DNA of 64,000 bases from NCBI GenBank assembly GCA_032158295.1, contig CM063244.1, positions 7,996,597-8,060,596 on the forward strand, in the 5' to 3' direction. How positions within the stretch are numbered: the stretch's first letter is position 1; each line of letters starts with the position of its first letter. Under the pieces are notes generated by a model. It was not told the DNA's origin, ran no database searches, and saw nothing but the letters and a program-made list of their open reading frames with translations. The position numbers and the translations under genes are program-made. This document shows positions 10,701 to 20,044 of this stretch, piece after piece. The stretch is from Pycnopodia helianthoides. Taxonomy: Eukaryota > Echinodermata > Asteroidea > Forcipulatida > Asteriidae.

Positions 10701-10929
10701 AAAGTTGATATTTGAAACAATCGATTATGTCAACAAAGCAGGTCAAACCAATGCCCAGTCATTATTGAACGTTTTATTTGAAAGGATGACGCAGAACTAA
10801 GAAGGGTCTTCAAACCACTATGTTCAAACCATAACAATTAACGCTCATAAAAATACTAACCGTTGTCACATTGTTCACAGGGGTGCTGGTGTTCCATCAA
10901 TTTCCACACAAAGTTGACTCGCAGACACC
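7596..10929 (-). CDS. Unrecognised conserved-looking protein, 3' four exons
   Basis: Minus-strand exons 10929-10861, 10173-10031, 8301-8154 and 7774-7596 have AG acceptors and GT donors (gttagt, gtaaga, gtaagt). Their phases fit exactly (1, 0, 1) into about 178 residues ending at TGA. The sequence is soluble-looking and rich in Trp and aromatic residues: FVWKLMEHQHPCEQCDN, then YDGSPWVVWFVHLGNEV, LYLW-like VYLWQSVIQQLGIDL, and PGSTLILCNEYNPTD. No transmembrane segment is visible in this part. A CxxC (CEQC) and three other Cys are present. I do not recognise the family. A 5' end may lie beyond 10929, since no start with a good context is seen. The acceptor choice at 10173 (caagag) follows phase; caag two bases earlier would break it. 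Confidence 0.7.
8154..8301 (-). CDS. Exon with VYLWQSVIQQLG
   Basis: Acceptor 'tcctgatccag', donor gtaagt. It reads 49 codons plus one base: VYLWQSVIQQLGIDLGLKRA, then QKASLQYQAQYGRWGLQHGE. It joins in phase on both sides. Confidence 0.7.
8302..10030. other. Intron of the unrecognised gene
   Basis: It contains the fold-back 9274-9484, a palindrome GATGTACATGTACATC at 8925-8940 and a direct duplication 'cgtctttgccagctg' near 9197-9224. No exon is recognised. Confidence 0.5.
9274..9484. repeat. Fold-back element with arms AGACTTGACTCAAGTCCC
   Basis: AGACTTGACTCAAGTCCC at 9274-9291 is inverted at 9467-9484 with one mismatch. Each arm also contains an inner palindrome (ACTTGACTCAAGT). No coding capacity. 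Confidence 0.55.
10031..10173 (-). CDS. Exon with SPWVVWFVHLGNE
   Basis: Donor 'gactgg|gtaaga' at phase 0. It reads GLRKLSPKKGDMLSGETIAK, then YDGSPWVVWFVHLGNEVKSG and CSIQVDW. The WVVWFVHL stretch looks like a core beta strand. The acceptor at 10174 lacks a clean pyrimidine tract. Confidence 0.65.
10861..10929 (-). CDS. Most 5' exon seen of unrecognised gene
   Basis: Donor gttagt; acceptor 'ccattttaaaag' is weak. It reads CLRVNFVWKLMEHQHPCEQC and DN with one base left, which completes Glu with the next exon. It could begin elsewhere if a different AG is used. Confidence 0.5.
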
Positions 10930-13062
10930 CTTTTAAAATGGAGACATAATTTGCTCTGTACCACTTTCCTGACCACGAAATCCATAAATTCAAACAGGCC
11001 ATGTCCAATTTACTTAATGACATCGAAACCTTTTAAGCCGCAGCCCCCTCTTGTCAACAGAGGTCGCTCCAACTTCTCCAAACGTCAAAATGAGTCAGAG
11101 AAAGGAACTTGTTGTGACTCGTCACTCTCGAGGTAGGGAACGCCAAGTCAAAAACAATGAAATGGGTGGTTGTATGAATATAAATTTTTGTTATGTGTTA
11201 TATGAGTTATGAGTTTATCCATCTTCATGTTGAATAATGGCTATACATGTTCTCAATGTCACGGTAGGTAGTTTGTTTAATGCTAGGTAGGTAGTCTGTT
11301 TAATTTTTTGGGACAACCAAGAGAAGACTTAGTAATAAATAGAACAAAATAATGGTCCCATAAAAGAAAAGAAAAAAAAAGAAAGATAACTTTTCCGGGC
11401 TGGTGCGCCCTGCCATCAATTATTTTGGAGCATGCAGTGTATACATTTTGCTCGGTGTTTCCAACAACATCATCAGCCCGGAGACGGAGCCCAAGCCGAG
11501 GTTTGGAGAAGGCCCCACGGTGACTCCTTATTACGTGTCTTTTATGAAAGCAAACGACCATCGATAGCAACACACATCATCGACCCTCTGCAGCATATTT
11601 CTCCTGCCTCATCATAACATTGAGAATCAATACATAGTTAGACAAAAAGAAAGAGAGAAGAATTAGAAAAAGAAAGTCCCAGTCTATTTTCTTTTTGGCC
11701 TCAGTAGTTTGCCTATACATGGATCCATAATGCAGCTGGCTGGAGGTATTGATTACCAATTATGTTCTCCTTTAGGCGGGAAAAACTCTTCAAAGACAGA
11801 TGAAACTCACTCATATACGTGTAGGTACTGAGTGAAATACCAATGCAGGGACCTAATTTCGGCTATTAAAGTAGAAATATAAGCGAATGAAAATATTGCA
11901 CTACAGAAATGGTTTATCATAAAAAATGCCGCGTTATTGGGTTTCGACTGGTTCCCTGGTCATAATTATTTGCTGGGTAAATAAAGTTGTTCAGCGAAAT
12001 TGTCTGACCTATTTTCGTCGAAATAAGTATTTTAGAGGCTGAATTAAACGAAGTAGCTGAATCAAGTTCTTAAATCTTAAACCCAGGAATGAGATGATGT
12101 TGTTAAACTGTCTGATTCTGTTTGAGAAAACAACACACTGTGGGTGTTCTAGTGCATGAACAATGCTTAAAAGGATAAGGAGTAATTCCAAACAGCTAAA
12201 TGTTACAAGATTTGAAGGCAGTGAGCCCCTTTAAAGTAAGCGTATCACAGGTTAGCAAGGATTTGTTGCAAGCCCGTGATACTACGTAACTGAGCACTCT
12301 TGCACATCTAGCCCCGAAAGGTGACCGTAAGTGCAGACTTTCACGGTAAGCAGAGCCATGGAGATGAGCCCTAATCTCTGCGTTAGAGACCGGTAAGCCT
12401 GAACCCTGGATTATTGGTCGGTGCCTCGGACAAGTCAATGGAGAGTTGTTTGAGAGGCAGGTGCGTGTACGAGCAGACAATCAAGCATACCGTACGCTAT
12501 TTTCTTTCGTACCACACGCTGGCTATCGTCCGCATAAGGTAGGGGTGCCTTCCCGGATCCCTTCACTGTTGACCCCGTAGTAAGTGTGCGGTACAAAAAC
12601 AATTGCAGACAGGGCTACAGCTGTACTAATCTTTGGTGGCAAATTTGAACGTTCTTCGAGTCGTGGAGGTGCGGTGATGGTGGTGGTGGTGGTGGTGGTG
12701 GTGGTGGTGGTGGTGGTGGTGGTGGTGGTGGTGGTGGTGGTGGTGGTGGTGGTGGTGGTGGTGGTGGTGGTGGTGGTGGTGTTAGGGGGGGATTGCTGCC
12801 AGGCGCCAGCTGCTCAGGTTTTTCTTTTATTTCAAAAATTTCTATTGCCGACACTTTGTTGAAACTTAAAAAATAGGAGAAGCGGGTTACCGTTTCGGCA
12901 CAATGTCATCACATTTATTTTGTATCATCAATATATTACAGATAGTATAATGAACAATCTCTGAATTAAGTAGAATTATAGATACAAATATTAAACACGT
13001 CATGTTTATATAAACGAGGCTTAGATAAAGCCTTGTGTAAGTGACCGTCGATGAGCGGCCTT
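10930..13062. other. No firm gene; GGT array and one weak + frame
   Basis: At 11438-11567 (+) a frame of 43 codons after a possible acceptor (gcatgcag) reads VYILLGVSNNIISPETEPKP and ends at TAG. It has coding-like composition but no partner exon. The rest holds the GGT microsatellite and unassigned sequence. Confidence 0.35.
12679..12782 (+). repeat. (GGT)n microsatellite, about 34 units
   Basis: An almost perfect GGT array of about 104 bp. It creates long poly-Val and poly-Pro frames on either strand that are not genes. Confidence 0.97.
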
Positions 13063-13425
13063 CACTCTAAAATAATACCGGGTCAGGATTGACCCGGATT
13101 GCGGGTCCAGTGCGAATTGATTGGATTTTAAAAAAATGTATTTTTGATGCAATGAGCATGCTCGAAAAAGCACATTTACATTTTACGGACAATTTATGAT
13201 AACATTGAAATTGAAAAATTGAAAATGAATTAACCCATGGGTCGGTTTGACAAAAAATCTGTGTCAAAATGCCTCAGAAATGGGTCAAACCAGCGCAGAA
13301 TCCTAGTCAAACTCCAATTCTTTATTTATTTACCAGTTTCCGGGTAAGCCTGACCCACAAATTGGATCAGCTCACCTGGGACATGGACTCTGGGTCAATT
13401 CTGACCCGGGAGGTTTTTTAGAGTG
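13063..13425. mobile_element. Miniature inverted-repeat element, CACTCTAAAA ends
   Basis: Left end CACTCTAAAATAATACCGGG and right end inverted (CCCGGGAGGTTTTTTAGAGTG). Inside each end is 'gggtcaggattgacccgg' or 'gggtcaattctgacccggg', so the ends are themselves palindromic. A second, looser copy is at 54293-54674. Confidence 0.75.
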
Positions 13426-14203
13426 TTGATTTAGAGACAAATTACAGGATCAGTAATTACTGTCCAGAAAATTGTTGATCAGTTTCCATCTGTATAACGG
13501 TTCATACCAGTACCAATCCTCCAGAGAAATATATGTTGTTGGTCTGAAACTCGGCCAATAGTACATTTTGAAGACCCATTGATCACTGACTGCTTGTTCC
13601 GATAGCCGCAGTCGAATTACAGACCGATGAACCTATACGCAGTACGCACTATTCGTAACAGGACAAACGTACCGCATTGTTTTCAATAAAGGCGCCAACC
13701 GAAGTTGACAACTCGACGTCGTTTTTACGAAGTGATAGAGTCACGGTCAAAAATCATAATTTGTGCAAGTCGGCTTTTTTTGTAAATTAATGCTGCCAGC
13801 ATTTTTCACCAAGATTCATGGACACATTACGTAATAATTTCGTGTAGATCCGACAAAATATTACAATGTCCTTGTATTTGTTTTAAAGAAGTGACAAATG
13901 TGTTTAGGAATTAATAATTCATAAAAACAGTTGCAAGATATTGAAAACAAACAAGGGCAGTTCTGTGCGTTTGAATTATGCAGCTTTCTTTTGATAGTGA
14001 ACTTTAAAAGAAAAAAAAAAGTAACTAGTGTCGAAAACGTTTGAAAAATAGTTCATTTTCAAACATAATTGGAAAAAAAACTACGTGTTTTTCATGCGGG
14101 GCTAAATCGTCACTTCGTAAAAACACTAACAACGTGCAAGCAATCAAAACATGCCATTAATACCCCCGGGCCATGGCCAACCAGTAGACGCTCTGTGTAA
14201 GAT

Positions 14204-14337
14204 TTAGGCCGAGTCCGAATAAATGGCTACGGCAGCGGCTATGGCCGGAACGCCAAAAAACTCCCATTCTCCAACGCTGTCTTTGCAGCAAGCGACCTTA
14301 GCCGTAGCCATAGTTCCTCATTCGGACACGACCCTAA
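14204..14337. mobile_element. Inverted element, 'ccgaat..atggctacggc' type, copy 1
   Basis: The left arm 'ttaggccgagtccgaat' with 'atggctacggc' matches the inverted right arm 'gccgtagccatag' with 'attcggacacgaccctaa'. Related copies lie near 16.04 and 58.86 kb. Confidence 0.65.
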
Positions 14338-16040
14338 TAAGTAAATAGTCAGCCACATCACGACCGACCGAGTGTACATTATTTTCACCCGTCATTCCCC
14401 GTCATTCCCCGTCAACCAATGACGCACATCAGTAATTTTAAATTCACATTTTTAGACCCGAGAGTTCAAAACAAATACTGAATCAAAAAACAATTTCCTA
14501 TCACTTATAAGTAGTTCTCTGCTAGCGGCAACTCTTCAGTATGAACACATTATTCTATACACAAAAAAGTGCTGTTGCAACATATACAAGAGTTGAAATG
14601 CTATTTTGACACTCTGTAATTGTTGGTATGTACTGTAGGAACTTTATTATATAAAACTAACTTTCAAACAGTTCGTAGTGGTTGTTTGAAAATTACTTAA
14701 GTTTGAATGAATATCTAAAAGTTAATTTGTAACACTAATAAAGCTATGAATATTAATTACATTGCACTTAAGAATAGCAACCCGTACGGATGGCATGAAT
14801 GAGGGTGTATGCTTAAAACTAAAACTAAATTTACACTGTGCGTATACATCATATAATATTTCAAACGATATTGTCTGGTTATGTCGCAAAAACAAATTAC
14901 TTAATAGAATTTTAAACAGGTTACACTAAAATCTAGAAGATGTATGTATACAAATTATAAGGCCTACGTTTAGTTATTTCAAAGGAAATTGCAATAATTC
15001 TTTTACAGATTTGTCTTATTATTTTTGTAAGAACTGTAATGAAGCTAACGCCATTCGGCGAAATGTGAATCTGGTTTAGTTGTTTCCGTTTGGTATGCAC
15101 ACACAGATATACCATAATTGTTTGATGATTTCATATCCCCCCCCCCATCCCCGTAAAATAACGCTCCATCTTCTCTTTGAAGTCAGAGAATACCCGGATG
15201 AAAACTCTTCGTGCCACTCACCCACGTTTCCTTACATAACGTTTACACTCCAAACACCAACGGTTTGTTGGCACTTAAGCTAGTGTACCCACCATTTTTA
15301 CTTTTGGCGCAATTCCATAACTCTTCTTTTCGAAGAGAACTCCATACATTATCCTCGTCAAAGTTGGTTAAACAACAGCTGTGCCCTTTAAAGCAATTCT
15401 GCTCTAGATGCGAATAAATTTTAAAAAGGGTAACAATCCAGCCCATCTAATGAATAGAAGGAGCTAATTTCTGAGTTGGTCCAGATTATTAAAGAAGCAT
15501 TTCAAACCCCCCCTGCAGCAGAAAGTCAATTCTATGGTGCGTCTCTTAAACGCGAAGCCACTCCCAAAATAAAAGAAATTACAGACGTAGATTGGACGCT
15601 GTCAAAATGATGTGGCGTTAGAATTGTTGGTTACGTCTTGGCAAGAAGTCCTGACAGACCGCAATCCGACCAGAAAGTACACCATCAAATTATACGAGGG
15701 TTTAGAGTAGTCTTACACCGGCATATTTTATGCACCACGATGCACTTAGTTTCAACTATTATTTATAGGGGTTTGATAACAAAATCTTAATTACATTACT
15801 AAATGCTGGATTCGTTAAATGGAAGGTTTGAGGGCTAAATAATATCACTGTTACGAACTGCATATTGATATGAGTCGTAAGTGTCAGTGTATGACACCCG
15901 CAGGGAAACCGGGTCCGTCTTAAATGATTATCGTTGTCAACGAGGCCCAATCCCAAATGAGGCCACGCGGCGGGCAGGAATTTTGGATATGGCGCGTAAA
16001 GTGAATAATATTCAAGAAACAAAGAGAATTGATTAGCTCG

Positions 16041-16145
16041 GCAATGGCGGTGGCCGGATCGCTGTATGGGACTATTCCTCAACCTTGTCGCCGCAACTAA
16101 CGGCCATAGCCGTAGCCAAAGTCGCTTGTTCCAGACACTGCCCTA
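16041..16145. mobile_element. Inverted element, same type, copy 2 (degenerate)
   Basis: It keeps 'acggccatagccgtagcc' and 'agacactgcccta' at the right and a decayed left arm 'gcaatggcggtggcc'. Confidence 0.45.
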
Positions 16146-16497
16146 GTTGCAGTTGTTGACGAGTAAAGTAAGCGAAGTAACATTAAACTCTAAATATACA
16201 GAGGCCTATCTCTCTTTTAAAAGCTTTATATGTTATACTTACAGAGATAGGTCTGTGGTATCTGTTAGTTTAAAAGTGGTATCTTTTAGTTTCAAAAGAT
16301 ATAGGTATACATTGTAAAGTGGCCCTGAAGGGACATCCAACTTAAATATTGACGTCATGACAAAGTTCATGACTTGTGCCCAAAGTCGTGAATACCAATA
16401 CCAATATAGATTGGTTTAATTTTGGTTAAACATAATATTATGTAAAGAAAAAACACCAAAAAATCTCTTAGGTTCGTTGGCGGGAGATAATTTATCA

Positions 16498-16525
16498 CAG
16501 TTCATGTATATATATATATGAACTG
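16498..16525. repeat. AT-rich palindrome
   Basis: The arms 'cagttcat' and 'atgaactg' flank (TA)n. It could extrude as a cruciform. No known function. Confidence 0.6.
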
Positions 16526-18164
16526 AAACATGTTTAGGCTTTGTGACGCTTAACTAAAACAAAGACGGTGCATCGGGCATTTTCTGGGGTGGCTATACCG
16601 TCCACCAACCATGATCATGTTTGCTTGTGGGTCAACGATACTGGAGGTTAACAGCCAGGGGCATTGGACTTTGGAAAGCTGGCTTCGGGCAGTGTTGGTG
16701 GAGTTTGAATAAAGAGCACATGGCATTCGTTCATCATCATGATACCTCTCACTATCATTTTGCTATTTACAGATGGAATTTGCAAGCTATCAGCATTACG
16801 TATGATGCCTCATAAGTCACTGTCTAAACAAAAACAATTTTGATTGAAGTACCCCCCGGTAACAAAACTGATTTTAGAACCTTGTTATCACAATCAATAG
16901 TAATCAATGATGGAGTTTTGTTCGAGTGTGGAGTGGTCATACGGCTGGAAATAAACCAGTGAATCATATTGGGGCGGACGTTGTCTTTCGTTATGAACGA
17001 CTTCAACGGGATTTGTTACCGTCCCTTTTCAACTGGCAAACTGGCAACATCAGTGGGAACAATGGTTTATGAATAATCATGTACGGTTTGTAAGAAATAG
17101 TGCGAAATTGGTATGGCGGGAAAGTTGCACTTCTTTGATTTGAGAACACAACTACACACACGAAACTTAGAAAACTTTGTGTTCACGTTTTTGATAGTAC
17201 ATAACACTTGCAGTTCTGCTTGTCATGAGTTTGAATAACAGGAAATATTTCTAATTGACATTATCCAGTCGCCATTTTCCTCAACGTAGGAGAAGCAAAA
17301 CTGAAAGCAACTGTTGCCTCCGTGGAGATTCACCTGCGACACGATTTCCTGCTCATTGCGGTATAGCTTCGAATCACACACTCAAGCGCTCACTCTTCCT
17401 GCGTCTTTTTTTTTTTTTTTTTACTGTAGTGTGTTTCTGTTCAGTGAAGTGTCGCCCATAGGAAGTTGATATAATGATATGGAGTTGCTTGGTCGATGGG
17501 AAAGCTCGTGCATGCCGTGGCCTCGATTCCAGCCGTCGGTTTAAACTATACATGATGGCGTTTGCTTCCCTTCTGCGTTTGAAGACAGTGCCCCCGCCCC
17601 CACGACCTGACGCAACAACATTTTGTTTTATAAATCACCACACCAAACTGGGCTTTATAAAACAACCATTTTTGTAAAAAAAATTAAAAAAAATAAATAA
17701 AAAAAACCAAAAAAAAAACACACATAGGCCTGTAGACCCTACGGCAAAGCTTGGGCTCGAGGCGTTTCCACGTCTAGACTAATGAGCACTGAGCCATCCT
17801 CATATCCAGATGGAGAAAGACACTTTAGTATTATTTCAATTTAGCCTGAGGAGCTCCATTCACACGGTGTTCTCTCAATCCGCGGTGTGGTTCCCGTTGG
17901 CCTTGTCGTATACTTTTACACAGAACATACACGTATTTACAATCCTGTACAGCAAACAAGAATGGCCGAAGAAATTAGGGCTATACATTTTTTGTGTGTA
18001 TACATTCATCTCGGTCATGTTACAAAAGGCATCATCGCGTCATGTGGAGAGATATTGGTGATGAAGGCATTAATCTCTTTAAAGAAATCCAGCGAAGTGC
18101 CTGAAGGGAAGTTAGGAAGAAAGAAAGAAGAAGAAGGAGATACAAGAAGAAGGGTTTAATATGG

Positions 18165-18300
18165 CAGGATTAATTAATTATTCAAACTTGAAACTGAAAG
18201 GAAATGAGCTGGCGAATCAATTTAATTATTCAGACGGCGAGGTAATCCTGCGCCTTAACGCCGGGAGTTTGGTATTATTGCCAGCGTGATGAAAAACTCT
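18165..18300. promoter_or_regulatory. Possible enhancer with homeodomain-type TAATTA sites
   Basis: TAATTAATTA at 18171-18180 and TTTAATTATT near 18221, in non-repetitive sequence. The evidence is motif content only, and AT-rich DNA produces such motifs by chance. Confidence 0.2.
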
Positions 18301-18532
18301 CTAGTTCAATTCTGGCAGACTCGATTCATCCGGGGGAGATGACTTTACCCGTTTTGTCCAAAACAACATTTGAAATATTCATCAATGGCTTTGTTGGGAC
18401 GCCGAAAACAAGTCTTGACACTACGAGTTTCATTGAATAGAAAAAATGGAAAAAAAGGCTGTCACTCTGTTGCAATTCTCTTTTGCAACACGGACGAAGT
18501 GCTGATCAGTGTGAGGCCTATTTCAAAATCCA

Positions 18533-18927
18533 TTAAAGGAACATTACAGAATTGGTTTTTGCTAACAAAACAGTTGCTGGCAGTGTAAGCACTTTATGTA
18601 ATCCACCATATACATAAACTGACAAACCTGTAGAAGTTTGAGATCGATCGGCCATCTGGGTCACGAGAAAATAGTGACAAACCGATTACACATTTTGCAT
18701 GAAATCGTATAGATTCAACAAATGAATAAAACGCTCACTGAGCGATAAACTCCAATGGGAAAATTAGTTTATTCATTTCTCATCAAATATGGCATTTCAG
18801 ACAGAAATATTTCAAGGGATGTTTTCTACTATTATCATCATTAGACCGTGTAAGTCTTATGTAAATCTGTGATCAAAAAGATTTTTTTACAAGTTTTTCT
18901 CTTACCAATTCTGTAATGTACCTTTAA
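18533..18927 (+). mobile_element. Family-1 TTAA miniature element, copy 1
   Basis: TTAA at both ends. The terminal inverted repeat is about 23 bp (AGGAACATTACAGAATTGG and its inverse ACCAATTCTGTAATGT..CCT). The interior holds 'gatcgatcggccatctgg', the palindrome CGCTCACTGAGCG and 'ggcatttcagacagaaata'. About 395 bp, no frame. The TTAA flanks suggest mobilisation by a piggyBac-like transposase; this is inference. Confidence 0.92.
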
Positions 18928-19123
18928 ATGTAAAGTTATCCAACTATTACCAATTATTGTAGTTATTTGGCTATGGGACCATCGCAGATTTGTCCTTTTG
19001 ACAAAATATAGGTATAATAACAAGAAGTTTTCACAATTGTGAACATGGCTACCACTTTGCTTGTTGTTCTAACCTATGTATTTTCAAAGGACAATTTTAA
19101 TATGCGATGGCCCTAATCGCCCA

Positions 19124-19299
19124 TTGCACGGTCAGCCATTTGCGTGTAGAGCCTCGAATTGGGACAGCAGTGAAATATAAGCATGAGTCTGTAATGTCAC
19201 GGCAATGTAATGACACTTTCATCCGAGCAGATACATAAAAACAATACAATGAAGTATTGAAGTCGAGGCTCTACACGCACAATTGACGGATCCGTGCAA
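19124..19299. mobile_element. Fold-back element with TTGCACGG ends
   Basis: The left arm 'ttgcacgg' plus 'gcgtgtagagcctcga' is matched by the inverted right arm 'tcgaggctctacacgc' plus 'ccgtgcaa'. About 176 bp. No clear target duplication. Confidence 0.65.
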
Positions 19300-19436
19300 G
19301 TAACTAGACATCTCTCTCATGACACACCATGTATATGGCGTACTGCGTGTGCCGAATTCCATGCCATCAAAGGCACAATCCCATCACCTACCTACCGTTC
19401 TAGATGTAACTCATATCTTTAAATATGTTTAGTGAC

Positions 19437-19797
19437 TTAAAGGAACATTACAGAATTGGTAAGAACAAAACTTGTAAAATATACTTTTTGATCACAGATT
19501 TACATTAAACTTACACGGTCTAATGATGATGCTAGTAGAAAACATCCCTTGAAATGAATAAATTAATTTTCCGATTTGAGTTTATCGCTCAGTGAGCGTT
19601 TTATTCATTTGTTGAATCTATATGATTTCATGCAAATGTGTAATCGGTTTATTCACTATTTTCTCGTGACCCAAATGGCGGATCGATCTCAAACCTCTAC
19701 AGGTTTGTCAGTTTATGTATTATGGTGGATTACATAAAGTGCTTACACTGCCAGCAACTGTTTTGTTAGCAAAAACCATTCCGTAATGTTCCTTTAA
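19437..19797 (-). mobile_element. Family-1 element, copy 2
   Basis: TTAA at both ends; reverse orientation to copy 1, which lies 510 bp away. About 30 bp shorter, lacking part of the 'aaatatttctgtctgaaatgcc' segment. Confidence 0.92.
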
Positions 19798-19915
19798 ATT
19801 CTTTGTCAGTAGTTTGTCGCCAGTGATGGATGTCCTTTCCCCCATGTTTTAGGCTAGCACAGAAAAACAAACATCGACGTTATTTGAGTTGAAAAGACCC
19901 TCTCAGTTTCTATAC

Positions 19916-20044
19916 TCACTGGTCTGAATCTTCGCCAGCCACGCATTGATTTGTACTCGTCGAGCAATGGAACGCTCTGCAACCCCGACAGTCACTGTTT
20001 TGTGTACACGAATTTCCAACAATATCATCGCTACACTTCGAGAG
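19916..20044 (-). CDS. Exon 2 of secreted candidate: six-Cys module
   Basis: Preceded by a long pyrimidine tract and ttgcag. It reads LSKCSDDIVGNSCTQNSDCR and GCRAFHCSTSTNQCVAGEDS, then DQ and TGA. It may belong to exon 1 upstream or to another gene; the link rests on phase and strand only. Confidence 0.55.
   Translation of the reverse strand, partial: LSKCSDDIVGNSCTQNSDCRGCRAFHCSTSTNQCVAGEDSDQ

Larger units (their letters stand above)
13426..18532. other. About 5 kb without a firm gene
   Basis: Contents seen: two CCGTAGC-type inverted elements, a near-perfect palindrome at 16498-16525, a T-rich run near 17406, and TAATTA motifs near 18.2 kb. A minus frame at 15243-15446 has clustered Cys (NCFKGHSCC) but its phase does not fit any neighbour. 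Confidence 0.4.

Noticed and set aside
12584..12862. Frames with long poly-Val or poly-Pro
   Set aside because: They come from the GGT microsatellite and have no flanking coding signal.
15243..15446. A Cys-containing minus frame (NCFKGHSCC) as a third exon of the secreted candidate
   Set aside because: The possible acceptors give phase 0 or phase 1, while the preceding donor needs one base. No other link was found.
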